Of a stretch of 64,000 bases of DNA, positions 49,662 to 58,117 are shown piece by piece; the stretch's first letter is position 1, and each line of letters begins with the position of its first letter. The notes under the pieces were generated by a model. It did not search any database. It saw only the letters and a program-made list of their open reading frames with translations, and had not been told where the DNA came from. Location of the stretch: NCBI GenBank assembly GCA_014138725.1, contig JACJID010000001.1, forward strand, positions 806,001 through 870,000, read 5' to 3'. This DNA is from Kutzneria viridogrisea. Lineage in GTDB: Bacteria; Actinomycetota; Actinomycetes; Mycobacteriales; Pseudonocardiaceae. The position numbers and the translations under genes were made by a program.

Positions 49662-51070
49662 GCAGGCGGCTGTGGCCGCGGGGGCTGCGCGCCCGGCTGT
49701 TGGTCGCCTTCGTACTGGTGACCGTGCTCGGTGCCGTCGCGGCGGCCTGGTCGAGCGCCGGATCGGCGAGCACCGCGCTGGTCACCTCGACTCAGCAGCG
49801 GCTCACCGAGACCATCGTCGGCCAGATCGGCGCGATCACCCCGCAGCTGACCTATCCGCCGGACCAAGGCGCGCTCGACCTGCTGCGCGCGGCCGTCGGC
49901 ACGGACACGCTGGTGACCTACCAGAACCTACGGTCCGTGGACGGCGCTGACCTCGGCTTGGTCACCGATGCGCTGCGCACCGCCGTGCACACCCAGAACC
50001 AGCTCGTCACACAGCGAATCACCGTGAACGGCAGGCCGTGGCTGCTGGTCGGCACGCCCATCACGATCACCGCACCGGACGGCACGCGCACCCCGTCCGG
50101 CATCGAGGTGTACACCGTGCGCGACCTCACCGATGTCGAGCAGCAGATCGACGGCCTTGCCGGGTCCGCGGTCAGCACCGCCGCGCTGGCGGTACCGCTG
50201 GCGGTGCTACTGGCGCTGCTGGCCGCCGGCAGCGTGCTGCGCCCGGTGCGCGAGCTCCGCGACACCGCGCGCCGGTTGGCCGCCGGCGACCTCGACGCGC
50301 GGACACCACCCCAGGGCGCCGACGAGTTGGCCGAACTGACCGTCACCCTCAACGAGATGGCCGAGTCGGTGCAGACGTCAATGGTGGCGATGCAGCGGAT
50401 GCAGGCCGACGCCAGAAGGTTCGCCGCCGACGTCTCCCACGAGCTGCGCACACCGCTGAGCACGCTCACGGCGGTGGTGGAGGTCCTGGCGACCACGGCC
50501 GACGGGATGGAGGCGGACGCCAGGGAGTCCGCGCAGATGGCGATCATCGAAACCCACCGGCTCGTCCGGCTCGTCGAGGACCTGATGGAGGTCTCCCGCC
50601 TGGACGCCGGTACCGCCTCCCTGCGGGTGGAGGAGGTCGACGTGGTCGGCGTCGTGCGGGACGGCCTGCGTGCCCGTGGCTGGCTGGACCTGGTCGAACT
50701 GGTGGCACCGGAGGAGATCCTGCTGCGGTTGGATCGGCGCAGGCTGGACGTCATCGTGGCCAACCTGGTCGGCAACGCGCTGCGGCATGGGGAACCGCCG
50801 GTGCGCTTGGACATCTCGGCGTCCCGCGAGCAGGTGTGGATCGAGGTCACCGACAGCGGACCGGGCCTGCCCGAGCACGTTTTGCCGCACGTGTTCGACC
50901 GCTTCTACAAGGCCGACTCCGCACGTACCCGCACCCCGGGCAGCGGTCTCGGGCTGGCGATCGCGCTGGAGAACGCCCGCCTGCACGGCGGCGACCTCAC
51001 CGCGGGCAACTCCAGCGGCGGCGGTGCCCGGTTCGTGCTGCGCCTGCCGCGAGACCTGGAGGACGTGTGA
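49658..51070 (+). CDS. sensor histidine kinase
   Basis: A 470-residue membrane kinase. Two membrane segments (about 10-35 and 167-190) enclose an extracytoplasmic sensor of about 130 residues. HAMP (LRPVRELRDTARRLAAGDLD) is followed by HisKA with the phospho-His in VSHELRTPLSTL at about residue 261, then the HATPase (VIVANLVGNALRHGEP, DSGPGLPEHVLPHVFDRFYK, GSGLGLAIALENARLHGG) ending near the C-terminus. It overlaps the regulator by 4 bp at its start and the lipoprotein gene by 4 bp at its end, so all three are translated together. Confidence 0.95.
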   Translation: MSRRLWPRGLRARLLVAFVLVTVLGAVAAAWSSAGSASTALVTSTQQRLTETIVGQIGAITPQLTYPPDQGALDLLRAAVGTDTLVTYQNLRSVDGADLGLVTDALRTAVHTQNQLVTQRITVNGRPWLLVGTPITITAPDGTRTPSGIEVYTVRDLTDVEQQIDGLAGSAVSTAALAVPLAVLLALLAAGSVLRPVRELRDTARRLAAGDLDARTPPQGADELAELTVTLNEMAESVQTSMVAMQRMQADARRFAADVSHELRTPLSTLTAVVEVLATTADGMEADARESAQMAIIETHRLVRLVEDLMEVSRLDAGTASLRVEEVDVVGVVRDGLRARGWLDLVELVAPEEILLRLDRRRLDVIVANLVGNALRHGEPPVRLDISASREQVWIEVTDSGPGLPEHVLPHVFDRFYKADSARTRTPGSGLGLAIALENARLHGGDLTAGNSSGGGARFVLRLPRDLEDV

Positions 51071-51540
51071 AGCGGATCTGGCTGGCGGTAGTGGTTCTGC
51101 TGCTCGCGGGCTGCGGAGTCCAGCCCTCCTGGGTGACCGCCGGGGGAGAGGCCCCGACAGGCGTGGCGCCCGGAGTGACGTTGTACTTCGTCGACGCGCA
51201 CGAGCAACTCCGGCCGCAGCTGCGGCCAACTGGTCACCTGGGCGCGATCTCCGAGGCGGCGGCCCTGCTGTTGACCGGGCCCGGTAACTCGGACCTGCAC
51301 ACGGAGATCGCGTCCCAAGCGGTGACCCAGGTCGTGGTGACCACCACGCCCGGCGTGATCCAACTGTTGGTGCCATTGACGATCCACGACATGAGCCCGC
51401 TGGGCATCGACCAAATCGTGTGTACCGCGCTGGGGGTCCATGTGCAGGGCGGCGGGGCGAGGAACATGAAGGTGCAGGTCCGCTTCACCCAACCCACCCC
51501 GGAGTCGGACAAGCAGCGGACCTGCCCCCTGATCAGGTGA
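51067..51540 (+). CDS. GerMN-domain lipoprotein coupled to two-component system
   Basis: A 157-residue lipoprotein. The signal is IWLAVVVLLLAGC with the lipobox LLAGC (Cys near residue 17). The mature part matches the GerMN fold (VTLYFVDAHEQLRPQLRPTG, then ISEAAALLLTGPGNSDLHTE), found in LpqB beside the MtrAB system and in spore GerM. It starts at GTG overlapping the kinase stop (GTGA), so it probably tunes the kinase at the outer membrane face, as LpqB does. It lacks the WD40-like C-terminal domain of LpqB. Its last nine codons and flank are repeated at 53180-53219. Confidence 0.85.
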   Translation: MKRIWLAVVVLLLAGCGVQPSWVTAGGEAPTGVAPGVTLYFVDAHEQLRPQLRPTGHLGAISEAAALLLTGPGNSDLHTEIASQAVTQVVVTTTPGVIQLLVPLTIHDMSPLGIDQIVCTALGVHVQGGGARNMKVQVRFTQPTPESDKQRTCPLIR

Positions 51541-51550
51541 TCAGCCCAGC
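51511..51550. repeat. 40-bp direct repeat, copy 1 (3' end of GerMN lipoprotein gene)
   Basis: This 40-bp segment (lipoprotein codons for KQRTCPLIR, stop and 10 bp beyond) is repeated at 53180-53219 with 36 of 40 bases identical and in the same orientation. The alpha/beta hydrolase gene lies between the two copies. Confidence 0.85.
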
Positions 51551-51597
51551 ACGGCACTGTACTGGTGAACGGCGCCCCTGCCGCACCGCTCGATACC

Positions 51598-53139
51598 TCA
51601 CTTTCCGTTTCCTGCCGAGCTGTCCGGCGGGAGGTCGGGCCGTGGCTGGCCGGCACAGGTCAGCCCTGGCGCTGGCAGCACGCCGTCGATCAGGTAACTG
51701 CTCACGGCATTGTCCACGCACGGGTTGCCGCGCCTGGCGTACTGGCCGTGGTTGCCGTCGTCGGCCACGGTGATCAACCGGTCGCCGAGCCGCTCGGCCA
51801 TCGCGGCCCCGCCGGCGTAGGGAGTCTGCACATCAGCCCGTGCCTGGACCACCACCCCGACCGGGTAGTTCGTCCGCTCGATGTGGGTCGCCTTCTCCGG
51901 TAGGGCGAACGACCGGAAAGTGCAGGGCGCTGGCATGGCGGTCGTCGCGCCCCAACCGTAGGGGTATCGCTGGCTGAAAAGGGCGGTGTCACGCCGGTAG
52001 ACGTCCAGATCGGACGGCCAGTCGGTCTCGCACTGGATCGTCTGGTTCACCGGTATGTAGCCGAACACCGTCGAGGCCCCCGGTGCTGACCCCGTCGGCG
52101 GCGCGGGCGGGGTGAACACGCCGGTGTCCCTGGTCTTGCGGACCAGTTCGGCCAGCCCCGGCCAGTCCGAGCGCAGTGTGGACTGGAAGCCCATCGTCTG
52201 GTCGAAGAGTGTCTGCTGGCTGAAGCCGTTGCTCTCCGGTGTGCTCGGCAGCCGCGTGGAGGTCGTCTCGACCGTGGCGAGCACGTCGGCCTTGGTCCTG
52301 CCCAATCCGTACCGGCTGTTGCGCTCGCCGACCCACTCCGCCCACGACTCGACGTTCTGCTGGTTGGCGAGGGCGCTGGCCATGCCCACCTGCCGCCAGT
52401 TCGGATCCGGCGGCAGCGAGGAGTCGAGCACGCTGCGGTCGAGGTGGTTGGCGAACATGCTGCCGTACACCGCGCCGAGGTAGGTCCCGTACGAGTAGCC
52501 AACGTAGTTGATCGTCCTTTCGCCCAGGACGCCTCGAATGAGGTCCATGTCCCTGGCGGTGTTGCGGGTGTTGATGGACGGACGAACCTCGCCGCTGGCA
52601 CGTTGACAGCCCTCCTCGGCCGCCTTCGCCCACGCGACATCGGCGTCGAAGTCGGCCGCCGTCGGCCGTGAGACGATCGGTCGCGAGATCGACGGTTGCT
52701 CGCAGGAGAGCTGCGTGGATCGACCGACGCCTCGGGGGTCGAAGCCGATCAGGTCGTAGTACTTGCTCAGCGGCGTGCTGGCGAACCGCTGCTTTGGCCA
52801 CGACAGCACCTTGCCCGCCGCGTCCGTGTCCATGAGCCCCGAGCCGCCAGGGCCGCCGGGATTGGACAGCAGCACCCCACGGCGGTGCGCCGGATCGGAC
52901 GCCCGCTGCCGACTGATCGCTATCGTGATCCGCCTGCCCTCGGGACGGGTGTAGTCCAGCGGGGCGCTGATTGACGCGCAGTCGACCGTCGCGTCGAAGT
53001 CACAGGGCGCCCATGTCGGCTGTTGGTCGTAGAACAGGCGCAGATCCGCAGACGGTTCCGCTGCGGCCGCCGGCGCGGCGAGGGCGCCGGACGAGGCGAG
53101 CAGCAGCGCCGTCACCGCGCCGATGCTGGTACGGGACAT
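51598..53139 (-). CDS. secreted alpha/beta hydrolase, tripeptidyl-aminopeptidase-like
   Basis: A 513-residue exported protein of the Streptomyces TAP/SlpD-E and proline-iminopeptidase type. Residues 1-27 are a signal peptide (IGAVTALLLASSGALAAPAA). The nucleophile elbow is GYSYGTYLGAVYG near residue 220, the oxyanion region is LLSNPGGPGGSG near residue 90, and the C-terminal TAP-like domain has VQARADVQTPYAGG and the His in DGNHGQYA. It releases N-terminal peptides or cleaves small esters outside the cell. GGAGAAGG precedes ATG 53139. The gene is bracketed by a duplicated 40-bp segment of the neighbouring lipoprotein gene, which suggests it was inserted. Confidence 0.88.
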   Translation of the reverse strand: MSRTSIGAVTALLLASSGALAAPAAAAEPSADLRLFYDQQPTWAPCDFDATVDCASISAPLDYTRPEGRRITIAISRQRASDPAHRRGVLLSNPGGPGGSGLMDTDAAGKVLSWPKQRFASTPLSKYYDLIGFDPRGVGRSTQLSCEQPSISRPIVSRPTAADFDADVAWAKAAEEGCQRASGEVRPSINTRNTARDMDLIRGVLGERTINYVGYSYGTYLGAVYGSMFANHLDRSVLDSSLPPDPNWRQVGMASALANQQNVESWAEWVGERNSRYGLGRTKADVLATVETTSTRLPSTPESNGFSQQTLFDQTMGFQSTLRSDWPGLAELVRKTRDTGVFTPPAPPTGSAPGASTVFGYIPVNQTIQCETDWPSDLDVYRRDTALFSQRYPYGWGATTAMPAPCTFRSFALPEKATHIERTNYPVGVVVQARADVQTPYAGGAAMAERLGDRLITVADDGNHGQYARRGNPCVDNAVSSYLIDGVLPAPGLTCAGQPRPDLPPDSSAGNGK

Positions 53140-53179
53140 TCCTTCTCCTCAATTGTTTGTCGTGCAGAGTGAGCTGGCC

Positions 53180-53219
53180 AAGCAGCGGACCTGCCCTCTG
53201 CTCGGGTGATCAGCCCAAC
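53180..53219. repeat. 40-bp direct repeat, copy 2
   Basis: Copy of 51511-51550 with four mismatches. On the plus strand it still reads as a lipoprotein C-terminus (ELAKQRTCPLLG then stop, 53171-53209), so it looks like the surviving end of a second GerMN gene copy. Its last 10 bases also encode the end of the minus-strand acyltransferase gene. Confidence 0.85.
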
Positions 53220-54424
53220 TTGGTGATGTCGATGGCAGTCGGGGCCGGGGTAGGCAGCGCCAGCCACAGCACCGCCAGCCCGACCATCACCGCTGCGGAG
53301 GCCAGCACCCCACTTCGCCCCCTGGCCCACGTGGCACGGAACCGGATCGGGTCCTCGACCAGGTACTTCGACAGCGTGGCCAAGCCGATCGACACGGCGA
53401 ACACCGCCACCGTCCGGGGCCACCCGTCCAGTCCGGTCTGCTGCGGGGAGAGCAGCACGAACACCGGCCAGTGCCACAGGTACAGGCTGTAGGAGATCAG
53501 CCCCAGCCACCGCAATGGCTGCCAGGCAAGGAGTTTGACGACCAACACGTGCGGCGCCTGCACACACAGTCCGATCAACAGTGCCGCGGCCAGCGAGTGC
53601 GCGAAGAGCCCGCCGGTGAACAGCCACCACGAATTCACACCGTCGACGAACAACCATGCCGTGCCGATGCCGACCGCCAACAACGCCACCACCGCGCCCG
53701 CCCATCGGCTGACCGCACGGGCCAGCACGGCACGCACCGTCCGGGTAGCGACCAGGGCGCCGAGCAACAACGAGAACGCCCGGGTGTCGGTGCCGGTGTA
53801 GACCCGAGTCGGGTCCGCCGAGCTGACGAGCATGATCATCAACGCCAGTGAGGCAGCCGAGGCGAGGGACGCCGCCACCATGACCCGGCGATCCACCTGC
53901 CGACCACACCGGGCGATGATCAGCAAGAGCACCGGCCACACCAGGTAGAACTGTTCCTCGACCGCGATGCTCCACAGGTGCTCGAACACCCGGGCTGGCC
54001 CGAACCGGTCCCAGTAGCTGGCCGACTCCGCGAGCAGGTGCCAGTTGACCAGGTTCAGCTGCACCCACGGGCCGTCCGCGAGCGTCGTCCGCACCATGTC
54101 CGGCGCCCCCACCGCCCACACCAGCACGGTGACGCCGACGAGCATGGTCGCCAGCGCGGGCAACAGCCGGCGGATCCGCCTACCCCAGAACGCGATCAGC
54201 GACACCGCGCCGGTCACCTCGATCTCCCGCAGCAGCAGATCGGTGATGAGGTAACCGGACAGGGCAAAGAACAGGTCCACCCCGAGGAAACCACCCGACA
54301 GGTGGCCGGTGTGGAACAGCAACACCCCGAGGATCGCGACACCTCGCAACCCGTCCAACGCGGGCAGATGTGGCTTGCGCCCACTGGTGGACCGAGCGGC
54401 CTGGGTTGGCTGAGCTTGCCTCAT
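53210..54424 (-). CDS. acyltransferase-3 (OafA/YrhL) family membrane protein
   Basis: A 404-residue integral membrane protein with about ten hydrophobic segments. The N-terminus has the family signature HLPALDGLRGVAILGVLLFH with the conserved His, then GGFLGVDLFFALSGYLIT. Motifs WSIAVEEQFYLVWPVLLL and ISYSLYLWHWPVFVLLS are diagnostic. These proteins O-acetylate sugars or antibiotics or succinylate glycans at the membrane. The C-terminal SGNH domain present in some members is absent; a stand-alone SGNH lipoprotein is encoded 5 kb away, and a functional link is speculative. ATG 54424 is used; the frame continues upstream to 54505 without features. Confidence 0.9.
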   Translation of the reverse strand: MRQAQPTQAARSTSGRKPHLPALDGLRGVAILGVLLFHTGHLSGGFLGVDLFFALSGYLITDLLLREIEVTGAVSLIAFWGRRIRRLLPALATMLVGVTVLVWAVGAPDMVRTTLADGPWVQLNLVNWHLLAESASYWDRFGPARVFEHLWSIAVEEQFYLVWPVLLLIIARCGRQVDRRVMVAASLASAASLALMIMLVSSADPTRVYTGTDTRAFSLLLGALVATRTVRAVLARAVSRWAGAVVALLAVGIGTAWLFVDGVNSWWLFTGGLFAHSLAAALLIGLCVQAPHVLVVKLLAWQPLRWLGLISYSLYLWHWPVFVLLSPQQTGLDGWPRTVAVFAVSIGLATLSKYLVEDPIRFRATWARGRSGVLASAAVMVGLAVLWLALPTPAPTAIDITKLG

Positions 54425-54700
54425 GACGCCGACTGTGCGGTGCCCGTGTCGAGGTTCCGTCCACGCCACGTCGCAGTCCTGTCGCAGCCGCGCACCCCCG
54501 TCCATCCCTCGGCCTTCGCCTACACACCCTCGGCCCTCACATCAGGGCAGCGCCGGTGTGCCCCCGTGGCAGCGCCGTGTGCGCCCCAGGTGAGCGGTCC
54601 GCAGCAGTCTCGGCATGTGGCCGAGAACCAGCTTCGGAAGGGGATTTCCCATGCATGCGAGCGGGAGCCAGAGCCGCACTCTCCCTGGCGAGTTGCCCCC

Positions 54701-54865
54701 GAGATCGTGGCGATCTCGGCGGCCATGGGCAAGGCATGGATCGCTTTCGCCCACGGGCAGGATCCCGGCTGGGGCGAGTACGACAACGCCGGGACGACCT
54801 GGGTGATCAGCACCGAACCAGCCGCACAGCCCTACCCGGAGCGCACATCCGCGACCCTGTGGGCC
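54701..54865 (+). pseudogene. type-B carboxylesterase C-terminal remnant
   Basis: About 54 codons, AISAAMGKAWIAFAHGQDPG then WGEYDNAGTTWVISTEPAAQ and YPERTSATLW, match the last part of type-B carboxylesterases (the W-x-x-FA...GDP...W-x-Y-D block and the following R..LW). The catalytic Ser, Glu and His parts are gone and the flanking sequence is unrelated. In 54425-54950 I see nothing else. Confidence 0.65.
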
Positions 54866-54950
54866 GACCACGAATTCGCGCCCCTGCCGCTGCGGACATG
54901 CCGGCCGGTACGTTCTGGTCCGCATACACCGCGGCGCCTTTCCGTCAGGG

Positions 54951-55715
54951 TCAGGAGCTACCCTGGAGCGCGCGGGTCAGGCCGTGGGCTTCTTGCAGCA
55001 GCAGGGCGCCCAGCTCCGTGCGGCGGTCGTCGCGGAACCGTGACTCCACACCGGTCAGGGTCAGTGCCCAGGCAGGGGAGCCCGAGCGGTCGAAGACCGC
55101 CGCCGCCATGCCCCAGCTTCCCTCGACGACAAGGCCGGGATTGACGGCGTAGCCGAGTTCTCGGGTGCGGGCGATGCGTTCCCGGACGGCGCCCGGTGCA
55201 TGAGCAGGGCCCCAGCGCGCGGTGAGGTCCGTGCGCTGCAAGTAGCTGGTCACCTCACGGTCCGGCAGCATCGCCAGCACGACCAGCCCCGCCGAGACCA
55301 CACCGAGCGGGAAACGCGCGCCTTTGTGGAGCACGAACGACCGGATGGGGAAGTCGCCGTCCTCACGCAGCAGGCACACCGTCTCGTCACCCCGACGGGC
55401 GGAGAAGAAGGCGCTCTCCCCGGTTGCCGCGGCCAGCCTTTGCACGCTGGAGCGGGCCTGCGGGGTGACGTCGTAGCGCCGTGCGGCGACCTCGCCCAGC
55501 AGGTAGAGCTCCGGACCGAGGAACCATGCGCCGCTGTGTCGGTCACGGTCGACGTAGCCCTCCTCGGCCAGGGCTGTGAGCAGCCGGTGCGCCGTCGGGC
55601 GGGCGAGCGAGGTCGCACGGGCGAGGCTCGACGTGGAGGCACCGGACTCCGGCGAGCGCGACAACGCTCGCAGCAGGGCGGCGATGCGTCCGGAGACGTT
55701 GTCTGGGGCAGACAC
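54951..55715 (-). CDS. IclR-family transcriptional regulator
   Basis: A 254-residue IclR regulator: N-terminal winged HTH (IAALLRALSRSPESGASTSS, then ATSLARPTAHRLLTALAEEG) and C-terminal GAF-like effector domain (LAAATGESAFFSARRGDETV, then GYAVNPGLVVEGSWGMAAAV). GTG 55715 is chosen because GAGG lies 6 nt before it; the frame continues upstream over the divergent CoA-transferase gene, which is shadow sequence. It is divergent from the 3-oxoacid CoA-transferase genes, and a PcaR-like role for this IclR is likely. A 19-bp palindrome lies between. Confidence 0.9.
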   Translation of the reverse strand: MSAPDNVSGRIAALLRALSRSPESGASTSSLARATSLARPTAHRLLTALAEEGYVDRDRHSGAWFLGPELYLLGEVAARRYDVTPQARSSVQRLAAATGESAFFSARRGDETVCLLREDGDFPIRSFVLHKGARFPLGVVSAGLVVLAMLPDREVTSYLQRTDLTARWGPAHAPGAVRERIARTRELGYAVNPGLVVEGSWGMAAAVFDRSGSPAWALTLTGVESRFRDDRRTELGALLLQEAHGLTRALQGSS

Positions 55716-55771
55716 CTGCGACCTCTGTCCACTCAGTGAACGACTGCTGGCTGGTCGTTCGTCGTCCGAGA

Positions 55772-55790
55772 GCTTCGAGGCCAGCGAAGC
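55772..55790. promoter_or_regulatory. candidate IclR operator
   Basis: GCTTCG (55772-55777) and CGAAGC (55785-55790) form a palindrome with a 7-bp centre, between the divergent IclR and CoA-transferase genes, 57 bp from the IclR start and 80 bp from the other. IclR sites are often such short palindromes. Confidence 0.45.
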
Positions 55791-55869
55791 CATTGTGCTT
55801 GACCAGCCTAGCTCTGCACTCGTTGACTTCGCGGTGTTCGACCAACGGACGTCCTCGGAAGGAGTACCT

Positions 55870-56574
55870 GTGGTCAGGATGTTCGGCAGCGCTGCCGAGG
55901 CGCTGGGCGACCTGCTCGCGGACGGCATGATCGTCGCTGTTGGCGGATTCGGGTTGAGCGGCAATCCGAGCGATCTCATCGAGGCCGTTCGCGATTCCGG
56001 AGTGCGGGACCTGACGATCGTGTCCAACAACATGGGGGTCGACAGCAAGGGATTGGGCCTGCTGCTGGGCAACGGCCAGGTGCGCCGAGTAGTGGCGTCG
56101 TACGTGGGGGAGAACAAGCTGTTCGCCCAGCAGTACCTCGACGGGGTGCTGGAGGTGGAGTTCGTGCCTCAGGGCACGCTCGCCGAGCGGATGCGCGCCG
56201 GTGGCGCCGGCATTCCCGCCTTCTACACCCGCACCGGTGTCGGCACACCGGTCGCCGTGGGCAAGCCGCACGCCGAGTTCGACGGCACGACGTACGTACA
56301 GGAGCGCGGTATCGTCGCCGACCTCGCGCTGGTACATGCCCACACGGCCGACCAGGCAGGCAATTTGACCTATCGGTACGCCGCCCGCAACTTCAACCCG
56401 CTCGTCGCGACGTGCGGGCGGATCAGTGTGGTGGAGGCGGAGATTGTGGTCGACGGCTACCTCCCGCCCGACCACGTCGCCACGCCCGGCGTCTACGTCG
56501 ATCGGGTCGTCGCCGCGCGACCCCGGGTCAAGGAGATCGAGCAGCGCACCGTGCGACCGAAGCTGGAGGTCTGA
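55870..56574 (+). CDS. scoA: 3-oxoacid CoA-transferase, subunit A
   Basis: A 234-residue alpha subunit of a family I CoA-transferase. Motifs: [38 protein letters not shown], then [20 protein letters not shown] and the [10 protein letters not shown] block. It moves CoA from succinyl-CoA to a 3-oxo acid such as acetoacetate or 3-oxoadipate. GTG 55870 has GGAAGGAG 5 nt upstream; an ATG at 55879 is an alternative. It is followed 2 nt after its stop by subunit B. Whether it serves acetoacetate (SCOT) or beta-ketoadipate (PcaIJ) cannot be decided, because no aromatic pathway genes are adjacent. Confidence 0.9.
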   Translation: MVRMFGSAAEALGDLLADGMIVAVGGFGLSGNPSDLIEAVRDSGVRDLTIVSNNMGVDSKGLGLLLGNGQVRRVVASYVGENKLFAQQYLDGVLEVEFVPQGTLAERMRAGGAGIPAFYTRTGVGTPVAVGKPHAEFDGTTYVQERGIVADLALVHAHTADQAGNLTYRYAARNFNPLVATCGRISVVEAEIVVDGYLPPDHVATPGVYVDRVVAARPRVKEIEQRTVRPKLEV

Positions 56575-56576
56575 CC

Positions 56577-57212
56577 ATGGCTTGGACACGGGAGGAGATG
56601 GCCGCCGTCGCGGCTCGTGAGCTACGCGATGGCGATTACGTGAACCTGGGGATTGGCATCCCCACGCTGGTGGCCAACCACATGCCCGCCGGCGTCCGGG
56701 TCACGCTGCAGAGCGAGAACGGGATCCTGGGACTGGGACCTTTTCCGTTCGACGGTGACGAGGACGCCGACCTGATCAACGCGGGCAAGCAGACCGTCAC
56801 CGTGGTGCCCGGTGCCAGCTTCTTCGACTCGGCCGCGTCCTTCGCCATGATTCGCGGTGGCCACATCGACGTCGCCGTGCTCGGTGCCCTCCAGGTCGCC
56901 GCCAACGGTGACCTGGCGAACTGGATGGTTCCCGGTGCTCTGGTCAAGGGCATGGGTGGCGCGATGGATCTGGTGTCCGGCACCAGACGGATCGTGGTGG
57001 TCACCGACCACGTGGCCAAGGACGGCAGTCCCAAGATCGTGGAACGCTGCACCCTGCCGCTGACCGGCGCCGGTGTGGTGGACAGGATTGTCACCGACCT
57101 CGCCGTGCTGGACGTCACCCCGGCGGGACTGCGACTCGTCGACCGCGCGCCCGGTGTCCCGGTGAGCGAGATCCAGCGAAAGACCGGCGCGCCAATCGGG
57201 ATGTGCTGTTGA
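56577..57212 (+). CDS. scoB: 3-oxoacid CoA-transferase, subunit B
   Basis: A 211-residue beta subunit. The catalytic Glu that forms the glutamyl-CoA thioester is in [15 protein letters not shown] near residue 50. Other family marks are [40 protein letters not shown] and [20 protein letters not shown]. It forms an A2B2-type enzyme with subunit A encoded just upstream. The ATG lies 2 nt after the subunit A stop. The C-terminal GAPIGMCC ends in two cysteines, unusual but not diagnostic. Confidence 0.93.
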   Translation: MAWTREEMAAVAARELRDGDYVNLGIGIPTLVANHMPAGVRVTLQSENGILGLGPFPFDGDEDADLINAGKQTVTVVPGASFFDSAASFAMIRGGHIDVAVLGALQVAANGDLANWMVPGALVKGMGGAMDLVSGTRRIVVVTDHVAKDGSPKIVERCTLPLTGAGVVDRIVTDLAVLDVTPAGLRLVDRAPGVPVSEIQRKTGAPIGMCC

Positions 57213-57313
57213 TTCCTTGTGGAATTGGTGGTCGTCGCACTGCCACAGGTCCGCCACGCCGACGCCCCGGCGTACCGCCAGCCCCAGCTCATAAGGCCAG
57301 CACCATGGCCTGG

Positions 57314-58063
57314 CTAGGGGATCGCGGCCGACCGGTACGCGCCGGGGGTCTGCCCCATGGTGCGGGAGAACGTGTCGACGAACGCACTGGTCGTGGCCCA
57401 TCCGCAGCGGTGCGCGGTCTCGGTGACGGTCGCGCCCTCGGCGAGCTGGACCATCGCGTGGAACATGCGCACGCTGGTCCGCCACTGGGGATAGGTCGTG
57501 CCGAACTCGGTGCGGAAGAGCCTGGTCAGGGTCCGTTCGCTTGCGGCGACCTGCCGGGCGAGCCAGGGCAGGGACCGGGGTCGGCGCAGGTCGTCCACGA
57601 CGAGTTGGCAGGCCCTGGCCAGCCTGGGGTCCTGCGCGGCAGGCAGCGACAGGGGTTGTACGGCCGCGTGGTGCAGACGCTCCTTGAGCACTGCTCGGAT
57701 TCTTCGTCGCTCGCCCGCGCTGAGGGCGGGATCGGTGCACGCGACCAGCAGTTCGCGCAGCAGTCCGTCGACGGCGAGCACGGCGGGGGCGGGGTCGGCC
57801 TGCGGCAGTTCCCGTACCGGGAAGCCGACCGTGTGCACCTCGCTCTGCCCGTAGAAGCGGTGCTCGTGCCAGGTCCCGGCGGGGATCCAGGCGGCGCGGT
57901 GGGGTGAGGCGACCCAGTCGCCCTGCTCGGTCTTGATCGCCAGTACCCCAGCGCTCACGTAGACGAGCTGGTGATCGTCGTGCCGGTGCCGGGGGATGAC
58001 GTCACCGGCTGGGTGCGACTCGGTCTGGGTCGGCGCGATCGGCTGGTGGCGGATTTGCGACAC
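57314..58063 (-). CDS. AraC-family transcriptional regulator with cupin sensor
   Basis: A 249-residue AraC regulator. The N-terminal cupin-like sensor has PRHRHDDHQLVYVSAGVLAI and RAAWIPAGTWHEHRFYG. The C-terminal double HTH begins at about residue 150 (LPWLARQVAASERTLTRLFR, then WATTSAFVDTFSRTMGQTPG). It is divergent from the MFS exporter at 58118, with only 54 bp between the starts, so control of that exporter is likely. The inducing molecule is unknown. Confidence 0.92.
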   Translation of the reverse strand: MSQIRHQPIAPTQTESHPAGDVIPRHRHDDHQLVYVSAGVLAIKTEQGDWVASPHRAAWIPAGTWHEHRFYGQSEVHTVGFPVRELPQADPAPAVLAVDGLLRELLVACTDPALSAGERRRIRAVLKERLHHAAVQPLSLPAAQDPRLARACQLVVDDLRRPRSLPWLARQVAASERTLTRLFRTEFGTTYPQWRTSVRMFHAMVQLAEGATVTETAHRCGWATTSAFVDTFSRTMGQTPGAYRSAAIP

Positions 58064-58117
58064 AAGGAGTCAGATTATCGGAAGCGCACCCTGTTCGCGG
58101 GGCGCCATCGTGTGGGC

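Noticed and set aside
53978..55144. A 388-codon plus-strand frame over the acyltransferase and IclR region
   Set aside because: Only the stretch near 54701-54865 resembles protein (a carboxylesterase end); the rest is antisense to real genes.
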